Source: Cyanobacteria bacterium FACHB-502
GTDB taxonomy: Bacteria > Cyanobacteriota > Cyanobacteriia > Elainellales > Elainellaceae
Length of the DNA: 64,000 nucleotides
Assembly: GCA_014695325.1 (NCBI GenBank)
Contig: JACJNZ010000037.1
Coordinates: 62,001-126,000 of the forward strand
Reading direction: 5' to 3'
Shown: piece after piece, positions 42,278 through 52,088 of the stretch
Position numbering within the stretch: the first letter of the stretch is position 1
Layout: each line of letters opens with the position of its first letter
Notes under the pieces: model-generated
Databases searched by the model: none
Seen by the model: only the letters and a program-made list of their open reading frames with translations
Told to the model about the DNA's origin: nothing
Position numbers and translations under genes: made by a program

Positions 42278-43222
42278 CTAATAAACCTGCGGCACAAAAA
42301 ACTGCTCGTTCAGGGGCAGACGCACATAGTTTTCTCCTGAGCGGCGGGGCGGCAATTCTAGCGCGGGGGGCGTAATGTCTTCGTAGGAAATTTTGCTCAA
42401 AATGTGGTGCATCAAGTTGAGGCGCGATCGTTTTTTGTCGTCGGCTTCCACGGTGAACCAGGGGGCTTCTGGAATGTTGGTATGGGCGAGCATGGCGTCT
42501 TTTGCTCTGGAATAGTCTTCCCAGCGATCGCGGGCTTCAATATCCATCGGGCTGAGCTTCCATCGCTTTGCCGGGTCTTTGACTCGTTCCTGAAAGCGAC
42601 GTTCCTGTTCTTCGTCGCTCACCGAAAACCAGTATTTCAGCAAGATAATGCCAGAGCGGACTAGCATTTGCTCAAACTCTGGACAGGACTGCATAAATTC
42701 TTGATATTCTGCTTCGGTGCAAAAGCCCATCACGTGCTCGACTCCAGCACGGTTATACCAGCTTCGATCGAACAAAACAATTTCGCCCGCCGAGGGTAAA
42801 TGGGCAACATAGCGTTGAAAGTACCATTTGGTTCGCTCTATGTCTGACGGTTTACCCAATGCAACGACCCGACAACCTCTCGGATTTAGACATTCAATGA
42901 TTCGCTTGATTGCGCCTCCTTTGCCTGCTGCATCCCTACCCTCAAACAAAATCACCACTCTGAGTCCCTGATGCTTGACCCAATATTGAAGCTTCACTAG
43001 CTCTGTTTGTAGGCGAGTTAGCTCCTGCTCGTAAAATTGGCGCGAGAGTTTTTGCGATCGATGGTTGGATGAAATTTCTGTTCGATCAATCGACGGTTCG
43101 AGCAGGTGTTCTGCATTGCCTGTTCCGTTAGCTTGCGCGATCGTATCTTTTAATTCCTTCTTGTTTTTATTCTTTTTATGATCAGTCTGTTTTGTTTTCT
43201 TGCCCTCTTTCTTCGCTTTCAC
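42278..43222 (-). CDS. ppk2: PPK2-family polyphosphate kinase
   Basis: A 314-residue enzyme of the PPK2 family, which uses polyphosphate to phosphorylate nucleoside diphosphates. The P-loop FEGRDAAGKGGAIKR is at about 93-107, VVALGKPSDIERTKWYFQRY follows, and the lid region has FDRSWYNRAGVEHVMGF. The domain organisation is the single-domain class I type, which favours ADP/GDP as acceptor. The first 25 residues are almost only Lys and Asn/Thr, an unusual basic extension. It is convergent with the beta-helix gene (6 nt between the stops). No link to polysaccharide synthesis is shown. Confidence 0.92.
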   Translation of the reverse strand: MKAKKEGKKTKQTDHKKNKNKKELKDTIAQANGTGNAEHLLEPSIDRTEISSNHRSQKLSRQFYEQELTRLQTELVKLQYWVKHQGLRVVILFEGRDAAGKGGAIKRIIECLNPRGCRVVALGKPSDIERTKWYFQRYVAHLPSAGEIVLFDRSWYNRAGVEHVMGFCTEAEYQEFMQSCPEFEQMLVRSGIILLKYWFSVSDEEQERRFQERVKDPAKRWKLSPMDIEARDRWEDYSRAKDAMLAHTNIPEAPWFTVEADDKKRSRLNLMHHILSKISYEDITPPALELPPRRSGENYVRLPLNEQFFVPQVY

Positions 43223-43475
43223 GGTTTATTTTCACCTCTACCCAATCACAAAATGTTTTTCGATCACTTTGTCATCACCAGAATATCTCCTTACTTACAA
43301 GCATGAGACCTAGTTGGCTGAAAATCTTTATGTTGCATAGTAGCCTCGATGTAAGCAGTTGCCTATCGATAGTGGTTTACAGGGCTGCGAGGACTTTAAA
43401 CCACTCCAGAGAAAACAAGGATACTTGACAAGCCCATTTGAGAAACAGATTGGGTTAGTTAAAGGTTAGCAAACG

Positions 43476-44918
43476 CTAGCTTTCTAATCGCGTCGTTGCC
43501 GGAACCCGCACTGCCAATAATCCTGCTCGTATTGCCATAAAAAGAGCCATTGCCAGCCAGAGCAGCGTTGAACTTCGGGCATTCCAGGCAATGATTGCAA
43601 CCGGGACAAATCCTAACAGGGTTGCGATCAAAGCGGTGTTGCGAAGGGTAGCGCCTGCAGTAAGTCCGGCAAAGTATCCATCGAGCATAAAGGCAATCGA
43701 GCCACAGCCAAGTACAGGTAATAGCCAGACGACAAACTCGTGGATACCTGCTAGAACGGCTGCACTATTGGTAAAGAGATGAAAGACAGAATGAGGAAAA
43801 CAAATGCAAATCAATGCAATCGCTAATGCAAACACGAAGCTAACGCAACCCGCTAGCGTGGCTAAGGGCAGAAGCCGATCGCGTCGCCCTTCTCCATGAA
43901 ACATTCCGGCTAGGCTTTCGGTGGCATAAGCAAAGCCATCGACAAAGTAGGCGGTCAGCGTCACGATTTGCAGTAGCAGCGCGTTTTCTGCCAGCACGGT
44001 GGTTCCCAGTGCAGAACTAAGGCTGGCAAACAGCAAGAAAGCACAGAGCAACGTAAAGGTGCGAATCAGTAAATTACTGTTCAGCGTTAGCGTTTGTCTG
44101 AATTCTTTCCAGTTAAAAATCTCTGGAGCCAGCGATCGAATTTCCTGCCATTTCACCGATCGCCCCACCATCACAAGCCCCACGATCGCCATTGCCAGTT
44201 GACCGATCGCCGTTGCCCAGCCTGCCCCCGCGCTCTGCCAGCCCCACCGCACAATCAGCCAGTAGTCCAGCAGAATATTCACGCCATTTCCGACGATCGA
44301 CAGCAGCAGCACCCGATTTCGCCAGAAAGGAAACTGCTTTGCCTCGCCCTTTTCCTGTCCCAGCAGCCAGCCGATGATCACAAAATTCAGCAGCGTCACG
44401 GGAGCCGCCCAGATCCGCGCATCGTAATACGCCTGCCCCGCCGCCCCCACTTCTGGAGCCGCATTCAGCAAGCGAAAGCCGATATCTCGCAGCGGATGCT
44501 GAAGCAGCAGAATCAGGCCGCCCAGCCCCATCGCCAGCAAGCCATTTCGCATTCCCGTGAGCAGCATGGCGGATCGATCGTTTCGCCCCACAGCCTGCGC
44601 CGTCATGCCCGTCGTGCTCATTCGCAAAAAGCTGAGCGTGCGATAAATCGTATTAAACAGAACAGTTGCCAGCATTACGCCCGTCAGGTAGCGAATGTCG
44701 TTGAGATGCCCCAAAAACGCGACACTGATCAGCCCCGACAAAGGAACCATCAAATTGGAAAGAACGTTGATTGTCGCCAGTCGCAGAAAGCGCGGCAAAA
44801 AATCAATCGATGCCAGAGCTAACCCGAAAGAATTTCCCCGATCGCCGGATTGCTCTGGGGAAAGCGAAACGGCAGGCGGATCGGCAGCAGAATCGACCGT
44901 CGGAGAAGAACGAGGCAT
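43476..44918 (-). CDS. MATE-family efflux transporter (DinF-like)
   Basis: A 480-residue polytopic membrane protein with twelve hydrophobic helices in two similar halves, typical of MATE transporters of the DinF branch. The first helix opens LRLATINVLSNLMVPLSGLISVAFLGHL with the expected Pro residue, and a Gln-rich STTGMTAQAVGRND loop follows. Transport of cationic drugs or metabolites coupled to H+ or Na+ is the family role. It is upstream on the - strand of the PPK2 gene with about 250 nt between. Substrate unknown; no evidence that it is part of the polysaccharide locus. Confidence 0.88.
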   Translation of the reverse strand: MPRSSPTVDSAADPPAVSLSPEQSGDRGNSFGLALASIDFLPRFLRLATINVLSNLMVPLSGLISVAFLGHLNDIRYLTGVMLATVLFNTIYRTLSFLRMSTTGMTAQAVGRNDRSAMLLTGMRNGLLAMGLGGLILLLQHPLRDIGFRLLNAAPEVGAAGQAYYDARIWAAPVTLLNFVIIGWLLGQEKGEAKQFPFWRNRVLLLSIVGNGVNILLDYWLIVRWGWQSAGAGWATAIGQLAMAIVGLVMVGRSVKWQEIRSLAPEIFNWKEFRQTLTLNSNLLIRTFTLLCAFLLFASLSSALGTTVLAENALLLQIVTLTAYFVDGFAYATESLAGMFHGEGRRDRLLPLATLAGCVSFVFALAIALICICFPHSVFHLFTNSAAVLAGIHEFVVWLLPVLGCGSIAFMLDGYFAGLTAGATLRNTALIATLLGFVPVAIIAWNARSSTLLWLAMALFMAIRAGLLAVRVPATTRLES

Positions 44919-45006
44919 TGATGAAGCTCTGCGAAGGTGTTGTTCTCGTTCTACTCTTAATTTGGTTTAAAAAACAAGTCGAAATTGGACGAAGTGTGAA
45001 GATTTT

Positions 45007-45984
45007 TTAGCCAAACAGCCAGAGCCACAAAGGAATCAGCAAGAGACAGCTTCCGGTCGTGAGCACAATGCTACTGGCAATCAGCGATCGATCAATTTCA
45101 TATTCTTCTGCCAAAATCAGTCCGGCAAAGGCACTGGGCATTCCTGCCATTAAAACCAGGGCAAGCTGGGCAGGCTGTGGCAGTGCCAAAAAATGAGTCA
45201 CGAGTCCGAGCAGTCCTGGCAGGGCGATCGTCTTAAGTAACATTGGCACGATTGCAATTTTCAGACTCTTCCAGCCCTGAAGCTGTCGCAGCCGCGTTCC
45301 CATCAGCAGCAACGCCACCGGAATCACAAAGGCGATCGAGCCATGCAACCCAGATTCCATGATTGCGGGCAGGGGGATGGATTGAGTGCTGTATCCGAGA
45401 AGAAATGCCCACAGTGACGGAACAGTGAGCACATCTTTGATCAGTTCCTTGACTTGGGGATGATCTGCCTGCCGTCCGTAGTAGCTAGCTAAAAATACGC
45501 CCGTGCCATAGGTTCCAATCACGTTTTGCGTCACGCAGTAGGACACTAACCAGCCCCAATAATCTGCACCGACAAAGGCGGGGGCGATCGCTAAGCCCAC
45601 AAAGCTCGTGTTACCCAGGACTGAAGCGATCAAAAAACTGCCGCGCTCGGCAGGGCAAAAGGGTTGAACTGCACTGCAATTTTCTGCGGTCAGACCTGCC
45701 GCAACCGATTGGAACTGCAAGCGGGACTGCATCGCCTGAAGGACGAGCCAGGCGATCGTAAAGCCGCTTAGCAACGTGGCGATTATCAGGAGCGGAGCTA
45801 GTCCGACTTCTGCTGCAAAATTGGTTTGTCTTGCCAGTGCCAGAATTTCGAGGGGAACGCCGACCCAATAAAGGCTACGTCCTAGCAATCGCGGCAGAGA
45901 AGCGGGCAACGATCCTGAAAAAATCAGCCCCAGCCCTGTCCAAGCAAAAAGCGGCAGATAGGACTGAAGCAAAGCATCTGTCAT
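45007..45984 (-). CDS. AEC-family transporter
   Basis: A 325-residue membrane protein of the auxin efflux carrier (AEC) family, with about ten hydrophobic helices arranged as two five-helix halves. The GMPSAFAGLILAEEYEID region and the SIVLTTGSCLLLIPLWLWL end fit the family. Bacterial members export small organic acids or similar compounds. It lies 89 nt upstream (on the - strand) of the MATE gene, so the two may share a transcript. The substrate cannot be predicted. Confidence 0.85.
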   Translation of the reverse strand: MTDALLQSYLPLFAWTGLGLIFSGSLPASLPRLLGRSLYWVGVPLEILALARQTNFAAEVGLAPLLIIATLLSGFTIAWLVLQAMQSRLQFQSVAAGLTAENCSAVQPFCPAERGSFLIASVLGNTSFVGLAIAPAFVGADYWGWLVSYCVTQNVIGTYGTGVFLASYYGRQADHPQVKELIKDVLTVPSLWAFLLGYSTQSIPLPAIMESGLHGSIAFVIPVALLLMGTRLRQLQGWKSLKIAIVPMLLKTIALPGLLGLVTHFLALPQPAQLALVLMAGMPSAFAGLILAEEYEIDRSLIASSIVLTTGSCLLLIPLWLWLFG

Positions 45985-46016
45985 TGGGGATCAGGTTGGA
46001 GGGCAGAAAGGCTGCT

Positions 46017-48527
46017 CTATTCTAGAACGTCTATTGCCTCAATTCGCCACTGTCCCTGGCTTCGGACTAAGTTATAGCGGGCGCGAATGCTGTCTTCATA
46101 GGAAGAGCTTTGGTCAATCTGACCATTCACAAACAAATCGCCCCGCTCGGTCACGATCGCCTCTACCTGCGCCCGTTCATCGCCCGAATTGAAGGCGGCA
46201 GAACTCGCAGCACGGTCTGAACTGCCTGCCGGACTGCCCGATGCTGTCGGACTCGCCCCGGAACTTGTCCCAGAACTTGTCCCAGAACTTGTCCCGGAAC
46301 TGGCTGAATCAGAAGTGGAATCAGAGGAAGCCGTGCTCGAAGTCGCCCCAGTAGTCGAATTATCCCCTGCCGAACTGTTCACAGTTCCACTTTCCTTTGT
46401 AACAGAGACAATTTCCACATTGGGATGCTCATACTGCCAGTACCAGTTTTCTGTCTTTGCTTTTTCCGATCGCGTTTGCCACTGAGACAGCAGGGGATTC
46501 GCAAGGATGTCAGCAAGGGCACCAGTTTGATGCTGATTGCCCATTGCAGCTGCTTTTGCCGTTAGCCAGGACTGAAGCACCGTTTCAGCCGTCGTTTCGG
46601 TGAGCGGTTCGGTAACCCCTGCGGCTGACGACTGCGGACTTGACTGGGAAGCGGCTGGCGCGGCATTCGATTGAACAGTTGCAGCGGGAGAAGGATCGGT
46701 CGTTGCGGGTGCGGGATCATTTTGTCCGGCAAACAAACGGCTGATCAGGAACGCCAGCACCGTCAGACTCAGCAAGCCGATCGCTGCCAGAAACACAAGC
46801 CGATCCAGACGTAGCCCTTTTCGGGCTGCAGGTCGGCGCGAGGGTGGGGCAATTGGTGCTGCGATCGGTTCTTCGGATGGGTCTTGGCGAGTCCGAGACG
46901 AAGCTGATCCCCCACCGGAGTGATTGCCGACAGCAGGCAGGGGGTTTGGATCGACAAAACGAGTGGGGCGACCTGTGCCGTTTGTTCTTGCCCCGTTTTG
47001 TTCTTCGTACGGTTTTGGACGGGATGTAAACCGCTCGGCTGGGGCGACTTCGGAGTCGCTGGCTCCACGATTGGGCATGGTTACTGCCGAGGAACTGCGA
47101 TCGGATTGGTTTCGCAGCAATGTGCCAGTTTCTCCAGGGGATGGAGATTCGCGATAGGACGTTCCACCAGACCAGGGTGAGCTGAGTTCGGGTTCGTTGG
47201 GCAATTCCTCTAAATACGCCTGCACATCCTCATCTGCAAAATACTCTTTCAGCGAGGCTTGTTTGCGGGCAAGATCCCGAAAGTGGGGAAAGACTTCGTT
47301 TTGCAGCCAGCGTTCACTGTAAAGGCACAGTCCGGGCAGCAAATCGGGGGAACCCTGCGAGTGGTCGCGAATAAAGGCAAGGGATTCGTATTCCTGGCTT
47401 AGCTCTAGTGCCCGACTCGCCTCTTCGGTTTGCCCCAGCAGCAGCGCGCAAACTGCCTGCTCCAAATGGACATCTTGACGGATACCAAGCCGTATCAGCA
47501 TGGTTTTTGCCCGGCGCACCAGGGCGGGCTGCCCCTCTGCAAAGCCTCTTGCCACCAACGCATAAACTGCCAGATAAGTAGCAACCGGAGAAGGGCGACG
47601 TGCCTCAACTTCAAAAAGAGCCTGCTGTTCCGCAGAAGTGAGATAGCTTCGCAACTGCTGCATAAAGCGCAGAAAATCGTCGGTGTTGAGTCCAGATTGG
47701 TCTGCTCCTTCGCCGTCGATCCCGCCGCGATCGTGCAGCATCTCTTGCAGCAGCGTAAGCCCCTGCCGTCGTTCAGCCACATGGCTTTCCGGCAAAGCAA
47801 GTAGCTCTAGAATTCGATACGGGCGCAGCTTATAGAGCTCTGCCTGCATTTCGCCCCGTATCTGAGCAAACACTCCTTCACGCAGCAGCAGTTCTCGCCC
47901 CGTATCTAGCGATTCCGCCGCGTTTTCGTACTGCCCCTGGTTCCACTGCTCTCGTCCCAGTTCCAGGCAGGCAAGCGCGACCGCGAGCAAAATATCTGTG
48001 CTAATGATGTCGGGGTCGCCAAATTGCCCCTGTTTGAGGCTGCGATTGCCGCCGATCACATAGGGACGACCCAGCTTTAAAATCAGCTCGTACTCGCCCA
48101 ACTCCAGCAAAATCAGCAACACGCCCACAAACTGAGCTTCGTCAATCTCAATACAGGGGGTATAGAGATCAATACCGAGATCTGGATCACCAGGACGATA
48201 GCTGCCGTTGATCGAACTGCCGAGGTTATGCTCATCGATCGCCCCCCCCGATTGCTCTGCAGCTCCCCCCGGAGATAATCGCCCAACCTCCAGCAGCTCA
48301 TAGGATTTGGCGAGGAAACCCGCATCGTATTCCTGCCGCTGCACCGGATCAGAAAGGACAGCATACGCTTCGTCAATCAACTGCCGTCGAGCCGCAACCG
48401 CCGCCTCTGAAAATTCTCGTCGAGGAGGAAGCTGAAGGGATCGATCGCGATGAGCCTGCTGAAGCTGCTCCGCAGTTGCCTGTATCGGTAATCCTAGAAT
48501 CCGATAATAATCTAGAGGAATTCGCAC
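46017..48527 (-). CDS. zipN: Cell-division protein ZipN/Ftn2 (ARC6 homologue)
   Basis: An 836-residue cyanobacterial division protein homologous to chloroplast ARC6. It has an N-terminal J-like domain (VRIPLDYYRILGLPIQAT.. to RRQLIDEAYAVLSDP), a long helical cytoplasmic region, a Ser/Pro/Arg-rich linker, one membrane helix (about 572-598, VFLAAIGLLSLTVLAFLISRLF), a low-complexity Ser/Thr/Gly stretch, and the IMS-type C-terminal domain ending RSQGQWRIEAIDVLE. It tethers FtsZ to the membrane at the division site. GTG 48527 is the start because GGAGG lies five bases upstream and the conserved sequence begins there; an ATG 11 codons earlier has no ribosome site. The tandem repeat 46261-46296 lies in the linker. 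Confidence 0.92.
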   Translation of the reverse strand: MRIPLDYYRILGLPIQATAEQLQQAHRDRSLQLPPRREFSEAAVAARRQLIDEAYAVLSDPVQRQEYDAGFLAKSYELLEVGRLSPGGAAEQSGGAIDEHNLGSSINGSYRPGDPDLGIDLYTPCIEIDEAQFVGVLLILLELGEYELILKLGRPYVIGGNRSLKQGQFGDPDIISTDILLAVALACLELGREQWNQGQYENAAESLDTGRELLLREGVFAQIRGEMQAELYKLRPYRILELLALPESHVAERRQGLTLLQEMLHDRGGIDGEGADQSGLNTDDFLRFMQQLRSYLTSAEQQALFEVEARRPSPVATYLAVYALVARGFAEGQPALVRRAKTMLIRLGIRQDVHLEQAVCALLLGQTEEASRALELSQEYESLAFIRDHSQGSPDLLPGLCLYSERWLQNEVFPHFRDLARKQASLKEYFADEDVQAYLEELPNEPELSSPWSGGTSYRESPSPGETGTLLRNQSDRSSSAVTMPNRGASDSEVAPAERFTSRPKPYEEQNGARTNGTGRPTRFVDPNPLPAVGNHSGGGSASSRTRQDPSEEPIAAPIAPPSRRPAARKGLRLDRLVFLAAIGLLSLTVLAFLISRLFAGQNDPAPATTDPSPAATVQSNAAPAASQSSPQSSAAGVTEPLTETTAETVLQSWLTAKAAAMGNQHQTGALADILANPLLSQWQTRSEKAKTENWYWQYEHPNVEIVSVTKESGTVNSSAGDNSTTGATSSTASSDSTSDSASSGTSSGTSSGTSSGASPTASGSPAGSSDRAASSAAFNSGDERAQVEAIVTERGDLFVNGQIDQSSSYEDSIRARYNLVRSQGQWRIEAIDVLE
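46261..46296 (-). repeat. Three 12-bp tandem repeats in the zipN linker
   Basis: GAACTTGTCCCA occurs three times head-to-tail (46261-46272, 46273-46284, 46285-46296; last base G), and encodes a repeated Ser-Gly-Thr-Ser unit on the - strand. It lies in the low-complexity linker between the membrane helix and the C-terminal domain. Length here may vary between strains. Confidence 0.9.
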
Positions 48528-49700
48528 CGTCTCCTCCCCTGCAAGTCGTTCATCTAACACACAAATTTGCTATCGCGTCAGTTTGTATCAATGGCATTCA
48601 CCGAACTTCCGCACGGATAGAAGCCCTTCTAAGGAATTCTCTGCTAACTCGGTCGGGATGACCAAGGCAATTAGCCAAATCAACGTTTACTAAAATTCAT
48701 CCCTCAGCATAGATAAAAAAGTCCTCTTCGTAACATCAGCTTCTTAGAAGCCTGAACTCAGGCCGAATCGAGAGAGCCAAATAGAGAGCAATTATATCCG
48801 AACTCGCTCTGTCGAAAGCGATCGTTTTGCGACACTCCTCAGGTGTAACCTCTAATACACAAAAAATGAGAACCCCTAGGGTTTCACGGTTGGCTCTTTT
48901 CTCAGTCTCAAACAAACGTCATTAGGGAAGTAATTTCGAGCCAGCTGGCCTCGATATGGTCTTAAATCATTCTTAAGACAGAGGCTAACTTTCGATCGTT
49001 CTGCTAGACAATGACAACGATTATCAGGAAAACGTAAGATTCAAATTTAGCTTGAATGGTCGAAGTTTGCAGATTGTACCTGATCCCAGTCTCAGATTAG
49101 TCAGGAATGGTATGGATCTCTATAAGTGATCTAGATTACACCCAGCGATGTCCGTAGTGCACGACCCTAACTGTACGACTTCTCGCGCAGAATTTTATCT
49201 ATATTTGGTTTGGTGCAGAATTTGGTTTAGTGAAAAATAGCGTTCAGAAGGAAGCGAGCAGAGTTCGATCGCCTTTTGCTGCCTAGTTCCGCCTTTTTGT
49301 CCCTAAATTGGGCTAGGATGATCTGCGGCTGATTATCTCTGACCCTGTTTATCTCCGACCCTCTAAAGGAGGCTGCCCCAATTTTGCAAGAGCGACAGCA
49401 AGCAGATTATTCTTAATAAATGTGAGCTATATAATGTTGAGCTTGGCCATGTTGCTCTCGGTTAGCTCATGAGATTCCCAAACAATTTGCAGCCTTGGAG
49501 CAGGCGATCAGGGTTCAAGCCTAACGCAGGCGAACTGAGGCTCAGCCCTTATAGCTCCGCAGTTATAAAGGATCTACGACAAGCACTTACGATAAGTATT
49601 TACGACAAGTGAGTATTTACGATAAGGATCGACGACCCAAGTACCCCCAATCAAATTACCCACAAGCAGTACACTGTCGCTGAAGGAAACGGCACATCTA
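48528..49700. other. Long intergenic region between zipN and pdhA
   Basis: About 1170 nt with no supported gene; the two divergent genes zipN and pdhA flank it. There are several short palindromes, such as AACCC-CTA-GGGTT (48871-48883), and the four spaced direct repeats described separately at 49574-49626. A TATAAT-like hexamer occurs at 49431-49436. It probably carries the promoters of both genes. I found no RNA gene. Confidence 0.5.
49574..49626 (+). repeat. Four spaced direct repeats upstream of pdhA
   Basis: The 10-mer YTACGAYAAG occurs at 49574-49583 (CTACGACAAG), 49587-49596 (TTACGATAAG), 49600-49609 (TTACGACAAG) and 49617-49626 (TTACGATAAG). The start-to-start spacings are 13, 13 and 17 bp. 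The array ends about 75 nt before the pdhA start codon, an appropriate place for a regulator-binding array or a leader element. No known operator was recognised. Confidence 0.75.
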
Positions 49701-50732
49701 ATGATTCAGGAACGGACAATTCCCACTTTGCCCTCGATCGCGCCCGTAACCCGTGAAGAGGGGCTGGCGATCTATGAAGATATGGTCTTGGGGCGCACCT
49801 TTGAAGACAAGTGCGCTGAAATGTACTACCGGGGAAAAATGTTTGGATTTGTCCACCTGTACAACGGGCAGGAAGCCATTTCCACAGGTGTAATTCGTAC
49901 GATGCACCCCGGTGAGGATTATGTGTGCAGCACCTACCGCGATCACGTTCATGCCTTGAGTGCCGGAGTCCCTGCCCGTGAGGTCATGGCAGAACTGTTT
50001 GGCAAAGTGACCGGATGCAGCAAAGGACGGGGTGGCTCCATGCACCTGTTTTCGGCGGAGCATCGGCTACTGGGCGGCTATGCCTTTATTGGAGAGGGAA
50101 TTCCGGTTGCGTTAGGAGCTGCGTTCCAGAGCAAGTATCGCCGAGAAACAATGGGCGACGAAACGGCAAACCAAGTGACGGCAGCTTTCTTTGGAGACGG
50201 AACTAGCAACAACGGGCAGTTTTTCGAGTGTCTCAATATGGCAGCCCTCTGGAAACTGCCGATTCTGTTTGTGGTGGAAAACAATAAATGGGCGATCGGC
50301 ATGGCGCATGAGCGGGCAACCTCTCAGCCAGAAATTTACAAGAAAGCCAGCGTGTTTGGGATGCCAGGAATCGAAGTAGACGGAATGGATGTTTTAGCCG
50401 TGCGAACGGTTGCGCTAGAGGCGATCGAGCGTGCCCGTGCCGGAGAAGGTCCAACGTTGATCGAGTGTCTCACCTACCGCTTCCGGGGTCATTCGCTGGC
50501 AGATCCAGACGAATTGCGATCGAAAGCCGAAAAAGAAGCCTGGCTTGCCCGTGACCCAATCAAAAAACTGGCAGGTCACCTGACTGAGAAAAATTTGGCA
50601 ACCGCAGAAGAGCTAAAGGCGATCGATCGACAGATTCAAGCCGTCATTGAGGATGCGGTTAAGTTTGCTCAGGATAGCCCTGAGCCAGAAGCCAGCGAAC
50701 TCTACCGCTATGTGTTTGCAGAAGACGAGTAA
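49701..50732 (+). CDS. pdhA: Pyruvate dehydrogenase E1 component, alpha subunit
   Basis: A 343-residue thiamine-diphosphate enzyme subunit. It has the E1-alpha core with the ThDP motif [20 protein letters not shown] through VVENN (the GDG..NN pattern), the [19 protein letters not shown] opening, and the phosphorylation-loop region [13 protein letters not shown]. With E1 beta it decarboxylates pyruvate and transfers the acetyl group to E2. E1 beta is not in the window, which is common in cyanobacteria where the subunit genes are dispersed. A 28-nt gap leads to the crr7 gene. Confidence 0.96.
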   Translation: MIQERTIPTLPSIAPVTREEGLAIYEDMVLGRTFEDKCAEMYYRGKMFGFVHLYNGQEAISTGVIRTMHPGEDYVCSTYRDHVHALSAGVPAREVMAELFGKVTGCSKGRGGSMHLFSAEHRLLGGYAFIGEGIPVALGAAFQSKYRRETMGDETANQVTAAFFGDGTSNNGQFFECLNMAALWKLPILFVVENNKWAIGMAHERATSQPEIYKKASVFGMPGIEVDGMDVLAVRTVALEAIERARAGEGPTLIECLTYRFRGHSLADPDELRSKAEKEAWLARDPIKKLAGHLTEKNLATAEELKAIDRQIQAVIEDAVKFAQDSPEPEASELYRYVFAEDE

Positions 50733-50759
50733 TTTGCCTCTTACCTGCGCCTGACTCCT

Positions 50760-51020
50760 ATGGCTGACCCAATCATGTACAGCAGCGAGGATTACTACGT
50801 GCTGCTGGAACCCAACCAGCCAGAGCAAATCCTCACGGCTGCGGAACTGTTCGACCGATTAAAAGCAGTGCTGAACGATCGCCAGGATAACCTACCCCGC
50901 GATGTGCAGCAGTTCACCCACCTGGATGAGCAGACAAAATATCTGATGGAAACTGCCTGCGCGCTGGATATGAATCCAGGCGAGTACCTTCAGTGGTACG
51001 CCGTTCGACTCGAAAAGTAG
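50760..51020 (+). CDS. crr7: CRR7-like protein (chlororespiratory reduction 7 family)
   Basis: An 86-residue protein resembling the CRR7 family, small proteins conserved in cyanobacteria and chloroplasts. The family resemblance rests on ADPIMYSSEDYYVLLE, LTAAELFDRLKAVL, and the end DMNPGEYLQWYAVRLEK. In plants CRR7 is needed for accumulation of the chloroplast NDH complex; the cyanobacterial role is not established. It follows pdhA by 27 nt and may be cotranscribed. The related NDH-1 gene ndhS lies about 3.2 kb downstream on the other strand. Confidence 0.78.
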   Translation: MADPIMYSSEDYYVLLEPNQPEQILTAAELFDRLKAVLNDRQDNLPRDVQQFTHLDEQTKYLMETACALDMNPGEYLQWYAVRLEK

Positions 51021-52088
51021 CAGAATGCTCTTGCCACCCAGTAATAGATTAAAGCAGGTGCGTTGTCTAATCTCGCCGCCAATCCGCTTGCTTTAAGCCG
51101 TTAACCCAACTTCTATCTCCGTCGTCTTTATCCCCGGATCCACCAAGCTTCGGGGTAGGATGCAGACGTAAAACGTTTGCCTGGAAGATTCCAAACTTCC
51201 CCCCCTTAACCCCCAGTGCTGAGGGAAACCGAGGGCTCTTGAAGGTTCTCAAAGCTCTCCAACGAAAATATAGGGGGATATATAACCTTTGCGGCTGCTC
51301 AAACCCCTTCTAACAAAACAGGGAGCATCCCGCGTTTGTTAATGGATTGCTCCTCGTTGCCCAGCTCCTGCTTCCAGCAACATTGAACAGGGGGACGTTG
51401 TTACGAAAGCTACAGTAACTTGATCGTTCCTATTGATCAACATCACGATTTTTAGAATTAGCAACTGCGCCAAATCACAATTTTCTATTTCATAGAGTTT
51501 TAATCACTGGAATTGCATTTTGATCGAGCCAAGATTCAGAAGGATTACGATCGCAATTGGGCTTGCTCTCCTGATTTTTTGAGAATCTTTATCTAAAAAT
51601 TAAATTTGTATCGACAAAACAGTGTTTTACTAAGACTGTTTCAACAAATTCGATCGCTCTCAGAAAGGGATTGAATTATAAAGATTTACTAAAAAAAACC
51701 AGAAGAAATGAAATCTTTTCCGGTAGAAGATGAGCAACTGTCTTTGGATAGATGGCTGTACCCTGAGATCCTTATAAAGTGGGGATCAGTTAGCTGGAGA
51801 GCGATCCCCGTCTTAAAGAAACGATTTTCTATGGTTGTTCTCTGCTAATTTTGACATAATAAAAGAATTGAACGCTGTCTTTACTTAAGCAACTTTAAGT
51901 CAGGTTTCTCACCGTTAAGGTTTAGACTTGAAAATTTTAAGCGATCGAATTTATTGTTTTTTCTGATTTTTGATCGAGTTACTGTCAATTCAATCAATAG
52001 GTTTAAAGAGGCTGTGATTAATTGTTCTTTTAGTTCGTTCTCAGCGAAAGAAACTGAAGCCAAAGAAGCGCAGAGTACAGAAACTCAA
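51021..52088. other. Intergenic region with repeat-like sequence
   Basis: About 1070 nt with no supported gene. From 51205-51230 there is a copy of a dispersed motif (CCCCCAGTGCTGAGGGA-like) also seen near 62860 and 63880. A perfect inverted repeat GGGGATC (51781-51787) with GATCCCC (51803-51809) lies farther on; it has no T run. The region is otherwise AT-rich toward its 3' end and presumably carries the promoter of the small gene at 52089. Confidence 0.45.

Noticed and set aside
44094..44822. 242-codon antisense frame opposite the MATE gene
   Set aside because: His/Gln/Arg-rich low-complexity product, no motif, fully within the MATE coding sequence.
49431..49436. TATAAT hexamer as a pdhA promoter
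   Set aside because: No convincing -35 partner at 17 bp; kept only as a mention in the intergenic entry.
49501..49560. Possible tRNA because of GGTTCAAGCC (T-loop-like)
   Set aside because: No acceptor stem, anticodon arm or D-loop could be formed around it.
51067..51252. 61-codon - strand frame in the region after crr7
   Set aside because: Explained by the dispersed CCCCC-type repeat; no ribosome site.
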